NCBI RefSeq assembly: GCF_032062135.1
Contig: NC_092869.1
Span: 44,008,822-44,072,821, forward strand
Length of the DNA stretch: 64,000 nucleotides
Origin: Pyxicephalus adspersus
Taxonomy: Eukaryota; Chordata; Amphibia; Anura; Pyxicephalidae
Direction of reading: 5' to 3'
Below are positions 35,400-47,063 of this stretch, piece after piece (position 1 is the stretch's first letter; the number at the start of each line of letters is the position of its first letter). Below the pieces are notes generated by a model. It saw nothing but the letters and a program-made list of their open reading frames with translations, searched no databases and was not told the DNA's origin. The position numbers and the translations under genes are program-made.

Positions 35400-36050
35400 T
35401 GCATAGCGGACATATAGGGTGACGTTTCTGCAGGTCGCATTTTTCTCACACTTCCATCTTGTAAACAGGTTACATTATTCTGTTTTGCTCTCTCTAATAA
35501 CCTGACATTTTGCTCACAGTAGGAGTCCAGAATGTCTCCGCATCCCTCCATCCCAATGACCCGCAGCCGATAGGCTCCAATAACCCCCAGACGCAGGCAC
35601 GAGTTGAAATATCGCAGTGCAAATTAACAGAGGAGCGCAAGGTTTGAGACAATTAACTTGACTAACACAAACTAATAAGAGAGGATTTCCTCCAGATTAG
35701 ATCCGATCTCTTTAATAACTTTCTAAATGTCACCTCCACCAGTTTCCCCCAGGATGCGCATATGCTGCGGTGCCTTTCTGAAAAATGAAATGGATTCAGA
35801 AAGCGAAAGCTGAAGTCACCGCAATTTGTGGCCCCCGTGTCCCCGACGTTATATTACCAGCTCTGGAGTTTAATGTAACCAGGCAGAAGTGACGGCACAG
35901 CCCAAATATTGGCCTTTGTCACTCCCTGGACTGCTATGTGAATTTAATGATGGCGGAGATTCAAATGAATTCCCAGCCAGCATTAAAAAAATCACTTAGC
36001 AATCATTTATCTATAAATAAAACAGGTCATTGATTGATCTTAGAAAAAAA
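35400..36050. promoter_or_regulatory. Candidate conserved non-coding block
   Basis: Unique sequence keeping CpGs (CCCGCAGCCGATAGG, GGAGCGCAAGG, CCCCGACGTTATATTACC) and AT-rich factor-like sites (GACAATTAACTTGAC, CTTTAATAACTTTC, GTGAATTTAATGATGGCGG). Stable mixed composition over some 500 bp, without an open frame, is what vertebrate enhancers often look like. Confidence 0.3.
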
Positions 36051-36116
36051 GATAATATAAATCTGAACACATAATATAAAAGAAACTGATGCAGCTTTGC
36101 ATTCAGTAAAACATTA

Positions 36117-36325
36117 GGCCGGATTTATTAAAGCTCTCCAAGTCTGGGGAAGATAAACTTTCATCAGTGAAGCTGGGTGATCCAGCAAACCTGGAATGGA
36201 TTTCCAAATTGTTAGCAAATGTTTTCAATTCTGGACCAGATTCATTCCAGGTTTGCTGGATCACCCAGCTTCACTGATGAAAGTGTATCCTTTCCAGCCT
36301 TGGAGAGCTTTAATAAATCAGACCC
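36117..36325. mobile_element. Palindromic MITE, about 209 bp
   Basis: Two arms of roughly 95-100 bp are inverted copies: GGATTTATTAAAGCTCTCCA at the left, and TGGAGAGCTTTAATAAATCA at the right. The GCTGGGTGATCCAGCAAACC and GGTTTGCTGGATCACCCAGC blocks are also inverted. It folds almost completely on itself. A partial copy is at 1146-1292. Confidence 0.9.
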
Positions 36326-36352
36326 TTTGTAAACAATGCAAACACAAGTAGT

Positions 36353-36631
36353 TGGCTGTGCACACACATTCAATATTTATTGCTGGAAATAATCTTTCAT
36401 GATTGTTTCCAGCGACAAAAGACCGACAGATGAACAAACGCACGGGAGAAGGAGTGAGCAGCACCCCGCTGTGCTTTCCTGCTTTGATTTGTATTGTGGC
36501 TGTTCATGGCCAATCACTCATGGATCCTTCAATGAACGATATCAGGCAACTATACACATGTCAGATTCCTGATAAGAGCCCAACCATTCATATTGAGTGA
36601 GAATCATGTAACGTGTACAAAGTCTTAGTCC
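36353..36631 (+). mobile_element. Multi-hairpin MITE, copy 3, diverged
   Basis: Has the family order: terminal TGTGCACACACATT, hairpin ATTGCTGGAAATAAT with ATTGTTTCCAGCGAC, GTGAGCAGCACCCCGCTGTG, GTTCATGG/ATGGATCC, CACATGTCAGATTCCTGATA and terminal AACGTGTACAAAGTCTTA. The first hairpin is retained with changed sequence. Confidence 0.75.
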
Positions 36632-36998
36632 TTGTATAGCAAAGCTCATACTTGGACTTGGAGGGAACCATTTTCTAACATGGAACATACTGATAAAAGG
36701 AGGAAACAAAGAGGTGAACCAATCACCTTTTATGCTTGTCACTGTCCAATCACTGACTGGAGGAGGGATAAGACCTACAAGTACCATTTGGCTGCAACAG
36801 AGAATAATTAGGTCTCCGGCTTTGACACACACGGCAAAGCTGCATAATTCTCAGAGATAAATGGAAAGAAACACAAATCCTTTGATTCATAAAGTGGTGA
36901 ATATTCACTTCATACATGTGTATAGTTGTTTGCCTTGATCCATAATCTCTCCTCTGTTTGTGAGGATCACACCATTCCATGTTAATTTAATATTAATA
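36632..36998. other. Unassigned sequence up to gap
   Basis: No gene or repeat recognised. Followed by N at 36999-37513. Confidence 0.45.
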
Positions 36999-37513
36999 NN
37001 NNNNNNNNNNNNNNNNNNNNNNNNNNNNNNNNNNNNNNNNNNNNNNNNNNNNNNNNNNNNNNNNNNNNNNNNNNNNNNNNNNNNNNNNNNNNNNNNNNNN
37101 NNNNNNNNNNNNNNNNNNNNNNNNNNNNNNNNNNNNNNNNNNNNNNNNNNNNNNNNNNNNNNNNNNNNNNNNNNNNNNNNNNNNNNNNNNNNNNNNNNNN
37201 NNNNNNNNNNNNNNNNNNNNNNNNNNNNNNNNNNNNNNNNNNNNNNNNNNNNNNNNNNNNNNNNNNNNNNNNNNNNNNNNNNNNNNNNNNNNNNNNNNNN
37301 NNNNNNNNNNNNNNNNNNNNNNNNNNNNNNNNNNNNNNNNNNNNNNNNNNNNNNNNNNNNNNNNNNNNNNNNNNNNNNNNNNNNNNNNNNNNNNNNNNNN
37401 NNNNNNNNNNNNNNNNNNNNNNNNNNNNNNNNNNNNNNNNNNNNNNNNNNNNNNNNNNNNNNNNNNNNNNNNNNNNNNNNNNNNNNNNNNNNNNNNNNNN
37501 NNNNNNNNNNNNN

Positions 37514-37721
37514 TGAGTCTGGCTGCAGCATTCATAATAGATTGTAGAGGAGAGAGTCGGGTTAGTGGAATACCAGAGAGGAGGAGGTTACAGTAGTCCA
37601 GATGAGAGATGATAGGAGCGTGTACAAGGAGTACATAGGATGTTCTCAGTACAGAGCCCATGGAATTATCTATAGCAGGATGATTCCTCTCCATCTCTGA
37701 TCTTCTCCATTCCCTCACCAC
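37514..37721 (-). pseudogene. Non-LTR retrotransposon reverse-transcriptase remnant
   Basis: Read from 37721 leftwards, the frame gives VLLVHAPIISHLDYCNLLL and SGIPL...LSPLQ...NAAARL. This is the recognisable late reverse-transcriptase pattern of LINEs (H..I...LDYCN..L.G.P...L..LQ...NAAARL). LDYCN is encoded at 37587-37601. The reading continues into the N gap at 37513, so the remainder cannot be judged. The clade is uncertain (CR1/L2/Rex group). Confidence 0.7.
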
Positions 37722-39165
37722 ACAACTTCCTCTTTATCTTTATCTTGGTTCTGCTCATCCACCGACACCGATCCTATCATCCCAGTGCAGGGAAGACTTA
37801 AAGCAAGCCTCCATTATTATGTTCTGGCTGGAGTGCTCCAGACTCAGGTGACCTTGTTCTTGAAATGTTGGATAATCACCTGCTATGGAGCAGTGAATGT
37901 GAACGGCTCTGTCATTTGTTCTCTGTAAAGTCAATCTGTGCCATAAAACTGAATTTTATAAATGATCTGTCAGCCTTCAGTCCATAATGCGTTGAGGTTC
38001 TCTTTAGGTTCCGGGTAATTTTCCTTCCATTTCACAATACTAAAAAAAAACCACTGGTTGGGTTCTATGCACTGCTAATAAATATTCCAAGGTAATCCAG
38101 GCTTCGTCAGAACTCTACCTATCAGCTGAGGATTACAGAAAAGGTTTCCTGGATTTCAATATCCAAAGATTGTGCTGGTGAGGAGAAGAAAGTTGTTCTG
38201 ATCTCTCCTGCTGGGTGACGCCACCAGATGTCCACTTATGATTTGGTTTTCTCCTCTTAGCCAATGGCAGCTTTAGGCCTGAACAGATTTGTAATGAGAT
38301 TGCTTGTGTTTTATTAAACAGAAATCCACAACAGCAGGAGGACGGCAGAGTCATATGCTGCCAGTCTGATGCCAGGCTGCCGGTACAAATGTATTGGCGA
38401 GATTCTCTGCATGGGATGACTAGGGAGAAATGTCATTTACCAGATCCTATCGGTGTGATTGTGATCCCCAAGGGATGACATTTACATTTCTCTGGCTATC
38501 AGTAACACTTTCTGTTTTTTAATACAATCCTTTTTTTTTTTTTACTTTTTTATCCTCAGTTCTTCTGATCTCCTGCAATCTCTCTTTCAGATTTTAAAAT
38601 ATTACAAATGACTTTGGAAGAAATATTATTCTGCTGAAGTTCCGTGACTGCGGTGTTGCTTTATGTTTTGTACCGCTGAATGCAATGACAAAGAATAAGG
38701 ATTTCTCACGTTTGGTTTTCTGATCACAGATTGCACATAGTAAATGTCTCCGTACACTATGAGGCAATGACCTGCATGAGTTCCATGATTGCCAGTTCTT
38801 ATTCAGTCTGGCTTGTTCTGGGTCTGTAAATGAATTGAAGTCTGAAAGGTAACTGGTAGGAAAAGCAGCTCTTGTATTTTTCAGTACAGAGCCCTCTCAT
38901 GCTCAGTTTTTCCGCAAGATATTAGATTTTTAACTCCAACTTCCAAACTAAGTTTGTCACTCACAGTTTCTTTTCTTCAGTTTTGGATGGCCCCAATGCC
39001 TCGCAACCTGGGGAAATGCTGTCAGTGCAGGGTGTACAACATTATTTGCACCTATGTGATTGATTGTTTGTTGCTCTCATTGCTCATAATAATGATTTGT
39101 GAGTTATGCCTCCCACCCACCAGTCCCCTATAGCTCCCCCCATCAGCTATGGTGTGTAATACAGC
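37722..39165. other. Unassigned sequence
   Basis: Poly-A near 38041 and poly-T near 38530. No gene recognised. Confidence 0.4.
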
Positions 39166-39260
39166 CATTCTCATCCAGGGTTCCTCCAAAATTTAACTAG
39201 GGGTTCCTTGCACAGTTTTCAACTGTCTTACACTTGAATGGTGCAAGCATAGTTTTTTTT
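39166..39260 (+). repeat. Fragment related to the repeat at 45197
   Basis: ATTCTCATCCAGGGTTCCTC and CTAGGGGTTCCTTG match the opening of the repeat at 45197 (TTTCTCAACCAGAGTTCC). Confidence 0.5.
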
Positions 39261-40365
39261 CCTTGCATATGATTGGACGGTTGAAGTCCGCAGAGCTTCA
39301 TCTCATTTACTAAGTTAAGTGAACAATCCTTTGCTTGTCTTTATTCCTTCAATCCCAAATCACTGAGCAGGGCTGTAACAAAGTGGACATTTTGACATTT
39401 TTCATGATCCAAATTAACAAAATAGCAAGGGGGTGTATTTGGGGCCCTCACTTTAAATTTACCCAGGGCCCCATTTTATCCAAATCTATTCCTGGGAATT
39501 GAATGACACTGAATACCGGTGACTTTGGGATGAATGGGCGTCTCTCTCACAGCACAAATCACTGCAAAATGCCATCAAATCACACTATTGGTATCATTTC
39601 ATGGTATCCTTTTACCTAATTAAAGCAGAACTCCTAAGTAATATAAAAAGACCCCTCCCTTGTATCATTAGCTAAAAACAGGGTGACAGCCTTGGAACCG
39701 GCACTTTGATAAGTAAGTCAGTACTGGCAAATCTCATAATTCTAACTTCACAAACGCGATCTTTCTGCATTTTGCTCTGACGTGACCCTGAGAGGTGTTA
39801 TATGACAGCTGTACATTGATAGCACAGCACAATAGTCACGGGCTTCTCTATAATTCCGGATTTCCAGCTGTCTTTCACCTTCTTCCACGACGCTGTACTG
39901 CTTCTAATTTGAATTTTACTGTCAGAGCAAAAAGCTCACCATGACAGGCAACGTGCCGGATTCCGGCTTCCACTCCTCTCCATCTGAATAATAATCTGAG
40001 GCACGGGAGTAAATATGAAGTGCTAACACCTCACAAGGCAGCAGAAAAGCAATTTACATAGTCAATGAAGTGACATCGCTGCAAAGAAATATCTGATACA
40101 GTTTAAAGGATGGGGCAAAACAATACAAACCTGGAGAGAATGCCCGAGATCGGGGGCGGCGGAACCATCAGTGGGGTGCATAGACTTAGTGGCTCTGAAT
40201 CATCGAAAATCCACATCCCTGGTGCTCAACACAGGGCCCGAGGGTCCCCTGATACTGCTCGGTGCTTACTGTGTAGGCCCTTTGTAGACCCCATTAGCAA
40301 GAGCGGTGATTTACAAAGGGGCTGTAATGAACTCAGAATCAGTTGCTACATCATCAGTTTCTGAC
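39261..40365. promoter_or_regulatory. Unique sequence with a candidate conserved block
   Basis: The 39750-40090 part (CAAACGCGATCTTTC, CTTCTAATTTGAATTTTAC, CAACGTGCCGGATTCCGG) combines retained CpGs with AT-rich sites and has no open frame. The rest is featureless. Confidence 0.3.
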
Positions 40366-41573
40366 CGTCTCCTGTACAATGTCTGCAGTCTCTGACCGTC
40401 TCCTGTACAATGTCTGCAGTCTCTGACCGTCCCCTGTACTATGTCTGCAGTCTCTGACCGTCTCCTGTACAATGTCTGCAGTCTCTGACNNNNNNNNNNN
40501 NNNNNNNNNNNNNNNNNNNNNNNNNNNNNNNNNNNNNNNNNNNNNNNNNNNNNNNNNNNNNNNNNNNNNNNNNNNNNNNNNNNNNNNNNNNNNNNNNNNN
40601 NNNNNNNNNNNNNNNNNNNNNNNNNNNNNNNNNNNNNNNNNNNNNNNNNNNNNNNNNNNNNNNNNNNNNNNNNNNNNNNNNNNNNNNNNNNNNNNNNNNN
40701 NNNNNNNNNNNNNNNNNNNNNNNNNNNNNNNNNNNNNNNNNNNNNNNNNNNNNNNNNNNNNNNNNNNNNNNNNNNNNNNNNNNNNNNNNNNNNNNNNNNN
40801 NNNNNNNNNNNNNNNNNNNNNNNNNNNNNNNNNNNNNNNNNNNNNNNNNNNNNNNNNNNNNNNNNNNNNNNNNNNNNNNNNNNNNNNNNNNNNNNNNNNN
40901 NNNNNNNNNNNNNNNNNNNNNNNNNNNNNNNNNNNNNNNNNNNNNNNNNNNNNNNNNNNNNNNNNNNNNNNNNNNNNNNNNNNNNNNNNNNNNNNNNNNN
41001 NNNNNNNNNNNNNNNNNNNNNNNNNNNNNNNNNNNNNNNNNNNNNNNNNNNNNNNNNNNNNNNNNNNNNNNNNNNNNNNNNNNNNNNNNNNNNNNNNNNN
41101 NNNNNNNNNNNNNNNNNNNNNNNNNNNNNNNNNNNNNNNNNNNNNNNNNNNNNNNNNNNNNNNNNNNNNNNNNNNNNNNNNNNNNNNNNNNNNNNNNNNN
41201 NNNNNNNNNNNNNNNNNNNNNNNNNNNNNNNNNNNNNNNNNNNNNNNNNNNNNNNNNNNNNNNNNNNNNNNNNNNNNNNNNNNNNNNNNNNNNNNNNNNN
41301 NNNNNNNNNNNNNNNNNNNNNNNNNNNNNNNNNNNNNNNNNNNNNNNNNNNNNNNNNNNNNNNNNNNNNNNNNNNNNNNNNNNNNNNNNNNNNNNNNNNN
41401 NNNNNNNNNNNNNNNNNNNNNNNNNNNNNNNNNNNNNNNNNNNNNNNNNCGTCTCCTGTACTGTGTCTGCAGTCTCTGACCTTCTCCTGTACAATGTCTG
41501 CAGTCTCTGACTGTCACCTGTACTATGTCTGCAGTCTCTGACCATGTCCTGTGCAATGTCTGCAGTCTCTTGT
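40366..41573. repeat. 31-bp minisatellite, mostly hidden by a gap
   Basis: The unit is CTGACCGTCTCCTGTACAAT plus GTCTGCAGTCT. Four units precede and four follow the N gap 40490-41449. If the gap size is a real estimate, about 31 further units would fit, but the sequence cannot confirm this. Long frames here are artefacts of the gap. Confidence 0.95.
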
Positions 41574-41577
41574 AGAA

Positions 41578-41579
41578 TC

Positions 41580-41615
<36 letters not shown>
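41578..41615. repeat. (AT)n microsatellite
   Basis: An alternating AT tract directly abuts the 31-bp array. Confidence 0.95.
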
Positions 41616-41618
<3 letters not shown>

Positions 41619-42420
41619 TTGTGTTGCCCCACGGTGCTCTTACACACTGAGTCCCCTCATAAAGTGACATCTACAGGGCCCCTCCATGGACCTCCAGTTC
41701 TGAAAAGTATAACTTACATGTAGGAAAACTTTTTGGGGTTTCTTTCTTCTAATTGAGTGTCATTTATAAAGGTTTCTGTGTTCCTCCAAATGGTTCGTTT
41801 CCCCGGCAGTGCGAAGGAGTGTTGGAGTCTTAATGACATTAAAATAGAAAGATGGGGGAGATCTCTCATGACACTTCGCTGTCACACTGCAATTAAAGAA
41901 AGAGAACGCCTTTCACAAAGCTTGATATGCGAATAGAAGATTGAAGCTTCCCAAAATAGAACAAAGACGGATTCTTCTTAACTCTGATTTTCAACTTTAC
42001 AAATTATTACTTTTCAGTTTTCAGGACTATTAAAGAAACTCATCAAGCAGAAAACTGTCACATACATAGCCAATTAAACGTCTGAGGATTCTATTGGCTG
42101 AGGCAAATTTGTTTTAGGGGGGGAGAGCTGATTTTGATCCAATCCCTGCTCCCTTCCACCTGATTGGTTAATAGAACGAGAACGGAAAATACAATTTTCT
42201 CGCGGCGTGTCATGGGCACCAGGTGACTGGTTATCTCTAGCAAAAGTTATGGAATGTATTTGGATTTTTCCTGATACCTGACATCTCCCTTACTCAGTTA
42301 CCTTACAGGAAATACACATAAAAGGAAAAAGTTTGGCAAAACCAGTTTCACCGCACTCAAGTTGTATCAAAACAATGAGCACTGCTTAGGTGAAATGGCC
42401 CCAAAAAGTTGACATTACTG
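41616..42420. other. Unassigned sequence
   Basis: No repeat or gene recognised. A G run (TTTTAGGGGGGGAGAG) lies near 42115. Confidence 0.4.
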
Positions 42421-42744
42421 ATTATTATAAAGTATTTTTTTAGCACCATCATATTATGCAGCGCTGTACAAAGTCCATAGTCGTGTCACTAACTCTCCCT
42501 CAAAGGAGCTCACAATCTAATGTCCCTACCATAGTCATATGTTGTTAATGTAGTCTAATCTATTCTAGTCTAAAGGGGAAGCCAAATAACCTAACTGCAT
42601 GTTTTTTTGGGGATGTGGGAAGAAAACCCACACAGACATGAGGAGAACCTGCAAACTCCATGCAGATAGTGTCCTGGCTGGGATTTGAACCTAGGACTTA
42701 GCACTGCAAAGGACGGAGTGCTAACCACTGAGCCACCATGCTGG
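42421..42744 (-). repeat. tRNA-headed SINE, best-preserved head
   Basis: On the minus strand: TGGCTCAGTGGTTAGCAC (box A), GGTTCAAATCC (box B, close to GGTTCGANTCC), GCCAGGACACTATCTGCATG, body, then ACTTTGTACAGCGCTGC and an AAT tail. The two boxes are spaced as in tRNA-derived SINE promoters. Confidence 0.92.
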
Positions 42745-45196
42745 TAGACTGATTTCTCTCTGAGCCACGTGATCACCGTGTTAGCGCACACATTTGAAGG
42801 AATGGCTGTAATTAGTGTGATTCTCTAATATATAGAGTCCTCCAGCCATTGAGGGGTCATTTTATTATTATTAATATTTTATTATTATTTAGGAAGAACA
42901 AGTCCAAGGAACTTCTGTGACCCTCAGAAACCATTAAAATCCCTGGAAAAGGTTAGAAGGTGACATATTTCTTGACAATGCTGTCTGTGTCTCCATTGGG
43001 GAGATTCACTCTTGACCACTAAAATGAAAAAAGTGATGGGAAATAGAAGCTTATGAATTATTAGAAGAGGAATGTAGGGGGAATCTTCCAATGTGGACAC
43101 TCGCTCTGGTGATAATGATCAAGAGGGGAATTTCTCTTCATTTGGTGATTTTGGTCACCAAGACAAAGTTATCATTACAGTACTGGAATACAAGCCTGAA
43201 AGAAAGCCAAGACATTAGATCTCTTCACAATAAAACAAGGATTCTCTTATTGGGCACCAGAAGGAAACCAAAAGCATAAAAGCACAAAAGGAGCTCAAAG
43301 ACAAACATTGGAAGAGTGATACAATATTTGTAAAATGATCATAGAGGTCAACCAACTCATTTTCGGATCTGACTTCATCAGGGCTAAAGATTGTCATGAA
43401 AGCTTAGGCGGAAAAACGTTATTAGATAAATAGGAAATCTAAGTTTGGTCAGGGGATATGTGAAAGAGTGTCCTAAATCGGCAATGGTAACATAAGCTAG
43501 GACACGTTGGCTGTCCTATAATATTATAATTTATTTAGACTCTTCCACCATTTGGTTTGGAGCACATTTTGTTGTTTTGGAGTAACAATTATACCCTGAC
43601 AGTGGTCCTCCCCCTTATTATACATGAATATAACAACAGGTGTCCATCTTATAGGACTTGCCGAGTATTTTAGATATCATAAAATACATGTAACAGGGAA
43701 ATATTGCACTTTTTATATTGCACGGTTATCAGATCGCAGGGAGTGATGGTTCCTTATGTTGGAGCTGCAGACAGATATACAGACCCCCGAATTCATTCTC
43801 AGTCCGCTGAGGACATGACAATACTTTTCTTTCCCCCAATGATCTCCTCTCATTCAATGTTTGTTGGTAGATTTTAGCATCAAACATTTTGCATTTTCTG
43901 ACTCTTCATGGCCGGGTAATTTATTGGAAGATTTTAGTATTTGCATTTTTCATCTCTTCACCTCGGTTAGGGGTTCATTTACCGGGGCCATCAATGCATT
44001 CAAATCTGAGGCCTGCTAATACAATGTTATTCTTCTCCAATCAGATCTTTATTTTATTGATTTCCATGCAATTGAAATCAGGTTGCAACTACAAAAACTT
44101 TAAAGTTTATTTATGAATATTTTTAGCCAAGATTCACCCAACATTTACCCAGATTTCACCAATTTCAATTTGAATTCAAATGTAGGAAGCATACACAAAA
44201 GTTAATTCACACAATTTCTAATTTAATCTAATTTAAAGAATTTGTAAATATTGTAAATGTTGAATACATCTTAATGTAAATCTGATGAGTTTGTTGCGAT
44301 GCGCAGTGCCGCATTCCTAATATGTTTCAAGCACTGGGGGTGAAAATGGATCAGCTGCTTATTGGAAAAATAGAGAAGCAGAATTACTCTGATTTATTCT
44401 CATTTATTTCACCATTAACAGGTTAGGAGGTGACATATAGGACTTCTGGCTTTTGTGATAAGTAAATCACAAGAGCAGTTGAACAGAATCCTCGGCCCAT
44501 AAACACTGGACATATATATGGTGTACTTGGCTGTCTGGTTGGAATTCTGCTTTAAGCGGCCACAATAATGAAGTTTTGTATCCAGCTCCACGTAAAAAGC
44601 GAACTCTGCGGAAGGATCCCGGCCGTACATCAAATAAGGGATTTTATCTCCCATATACTGCTGACATTATGAGCTGTTTAAAAGCCGAGAACCGCCGCCA
44701 CAATTCTGTTTTACTGTCAGACTCGGCGGTAGGTAATACGGGAATCGAAGGTTCTGTAAGCTCTGAAGAAGCTTCACGGGTCAGAAAATAAGAATATAAA
44801 ACAGCGCCAACTCCTAAAAACAAAATAAAAAAGTAGATCGCTGACCCCACATAGCAGCCGGCAGCTGCGAGCAGCAACGTGTTTTTAGGAGAAGCAATCG
44901 AGGTGTAGTCATGCACGAAGGTTTCCTAAATTGGTTTTGGTAGTTAAGGCGGTAATCAATAAAACATGGAAATAAAAAAAAAGAGAATAAAATGAGTACA
45001 AAACGCAGCCAAGCGAATATATTTATAGGAGCGGAGGGAAGGATGGCAAGGGGGGACGCCTGGGGTGCAGGGTTTTTACTGAGATGGCTCCTGGGGGCGC
45101 TCCTTCGCCAGGAGAAATGTCTTCAAATCATTTAGGAGGAATACCATAACAATGATATCTTCACACTGATAATGGCTGATGGATGGCTGGGCCTCT
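42745..45196. other. Unassigned sequence with one weak exon candidate
   Basis: Mostly AT-rich unique sequence. On the minus strand a 90-codon frame (44644-44916) encodes a hydrophobic stretch (YFFILFLGVGAVLYSYFL). The pyrimidine tract ending TTTTGTTTTTAG lies inside this frame, and would make 44813 an acceptor-side exon start. I recognise no homologue and see no good donor, so it is not called as a gene. A CTCF-like GCTCCTGGGGGCGCTCC is at 45088-45104. Confidence 0.35.
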
Positions 45197-45420
45197 CAGT
45201 GTTTCTCAACCAGAGTTCCTTCAGAGGTTACTAGAGGTTCCTTGAGCAGTTTGTGCCTCTTGGGTCAGTTTAGTGACACCAATGATCTGTAAGGGTGACT
45301 TTCTTCCCACTGACCATCACACTAATTTACTGTGAGCTGTGGAAATAGTATTTATTGAAGGGGTTCCCTGAAGACCTGAAGGTTATTTCAAGGATTCACC
45401 CAGCCTGGGCTGTTTTTGGT
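45197..45420 (+). mobile_element. hAT-like MITE remnant (CAGTGTTTCTCAACC start)
   Basis: Starts CAGTGTTTCTCAACCAGAGT, followed by TACTAGAGGTTCCTTGAGCA. This opening is common in vertebrate short hAT elements. The right end is degraded (near AGCCTGGGCTG) and no target duplication is seen. Confidence 0.5.
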
Positions 45421-45524
45421 ACCCTGGGGCACCCAGAAGTGCAATGATGCTACACACTATGCATGTAGCTGCAACTGGTGGGCGCGGCTAAAATGCAATA
45501 ATACCAGCAGGGTTTAAAGTATTA

Positions 45525-45574
45525 TTATTATTAGTGTTAACGAATTATATATAGCACTAACATATAATGTAGCG
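45525..45574 (-). repeat. SINE-tail segment, left of hAT insertion
   Basis: TATTATTATTATTAGTG then ATATATAGCACTAACATATA correspond to the SINE tail on the minus strand. It continues after the hAT at about 46091. Confidence 0.7.
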
Positions 45575-46090
45575 CAGAGGTAGGCAAACACTGGCCTTTA
45601 GGCCATATACGGCCTAGCCAGTTTTCCAGTCTGGCCTAACGCCCTTCTAGTTATTTATTGTTGGATCTGGCCTAATTGAATTGTCACGTTATCGCAAGTT
45701 CCCGCAATATCATCGCATTCCCACACAGTAACCCCAATTACTATGCCAACGCACAGCTACCAGTCTCCGGAAGGTTGACCTCGAAAGTTGTGTCTTCAAC
45801 CCCGAATAGACTGACAAATTATTCTTCATCCAACGCGGCAACAAAGCCCTGTGTTTAGTAAGCAACGACACCAACAGCACTTTCAAGCGGTCGAATCTCA
45901 AGGGGCATTTCGATGCCAAGCATGCGCACACGTACAGAGACTACACCGCGGATGATGGAAGACTGAGGCTGCTCGCTTGCAGTCACGGTTGGAAAAAAAC
46001 CTTTCCTTGGACACCTTGTTTCTTCTGGCCTAGTGTGTCTTCTTGACCTCCTGAAATGGCCTAGTAGTCCAAAAAGTTTGCCGACCCCTG
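45575..46090 (+). mobile_element. hAT element, 516 bp, with BED-finger remnant and 8-bp target duplication
   Basis: Termini are CAGAGGTAGGCAAAC and (right end) GTTTGCCGACCCCTG, a good inverted pair. Flanks are ATGTAGCG (45567-45574) and ACGTAGCG (46091-46098): an 8-bp duplication with one T/C difference at a CpG. The length is far below that of an autonomous hAT, so this is an internally deleted copy. Confidence 0.92.
45762..45944 (+). pseudogene. BED zinc-finger remnant of a hAT transposase
   Basis: In one frame the sequence gives RKVDLE..VFNPE, a TAG stop (45807-45809), TDKLFFIQRGNKALCLVS, then FKRSNLKGHFDAKHAHTY. This matches the N-terminal BED finger of ZBED/GTF2IRD2-type hAT transposases: a C-x2-C pair, then H-x4-H before the catalytic region. 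The first Cys is at 45852, the second is replaced by Ser (45861), and the His codons are at 45906 and 45921. The stop and the missing ligand show it is dead. The catalytic domain is absent. Confidence 0.8.
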
Positions 46091-46150
46091 ACGTAGCGCC
46101 ATACACTGAATAGGGTTTGCCAATGACAGACAGATACAAGACAGAACCTG
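46091..46150 (-). repeat. SINE-tail related segment, right of hAT insertion
   Basis: GTAGCGCCATACACTGAATA then ATGACAGACAGATACAAGAC continues the repeat interrupted at 45574. It resembles a dispersed frog repeat variant rather than the exact SINE body. Confidence 0.5.
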
Positions 46151-47063
46151 CACCTATATTGCTCTGGATCAGGAGTTTATAACCTACAAAGTGCAGAGGT
46201 AGGTGGACAGGACAGCAAATATATGTTAAAATCTGGTTTTGATGCTGGGACCTGGTACCCCCCGTCCCCCTTCTCTAAGGGATGCAATGCATGTGCAGCA
46301 GATGCCAAAAACTGGCAACACCTATACCTGTAATCCTGTTTTAATATGTGTTTTGGGTAAGGGCAAAGTAGAAATGGGAGGACAAGAATCAGGGGGGAAA
46401 TATCCCCTAGAATGGGGTACAATAAAAAGTTGACATGGGTTCTAACCCCTTACTACTCTTTCCAAAGCAAAAAGAAAATGTTTTGGCTGCAGCTGCATTT
46501 CAAATCACAATATAAATGAGGAGATGGCGAGGCCTCTGATCCCTTTGAAGTGTCCTCACAAGATGAGATCCAAGACCTGAATTCAGGAAAGTTTATCACT
46601 AAAGTCTGGACAAGCTCCCACATCCCTGCTAGGTGGAATCTTAATAAAAGGGAAAAAAAATGATCTCCTGGACAGGTTGAGTAAGAGGCGGCTGTTATCT
46701 CCCAGGATGGGCTCTGTCCATGCTCAGGATCCTCAGGCTGCTCATAAATCGTCCGTCTGACGGCTCCTATCTCACCGCAGAGTTTAAAAACTCATTAGTA
46801 AGTTCTGTGGAATTCTCATCAAACTATCAGACAAAATCCTTCCCACCATATATTCCCTCCCAGGGGTCACAAGACTTCCTGAAAGACAGAAAAGCTCAGA
46901 ATTAGCCAGGAATTAGGGTGCAATATTTGGGGATTTTTACTTTATGAATGTTCAGAATTATTACAGAAGATGAATTTGTAGCAAAGGAGGAAGCTGGTGA
47001 TATTATGACGGAACCAACGCAAAGATATCAGTTACAGGTGTGCAGAAATTGTGCCGTGTGTTC
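46151..47063. other. Unassigned sequence
   Basis: No gene or repeat recognised. Confidence 0.4.

Noticed and set aside
42421..42744. tRNA gene suggested by box A and box B
   Set aside because: The boxes belong to a SINE head; no cloverleaf or intact anticodon arm is visible, and multiple copies have bodies and AAT tails.
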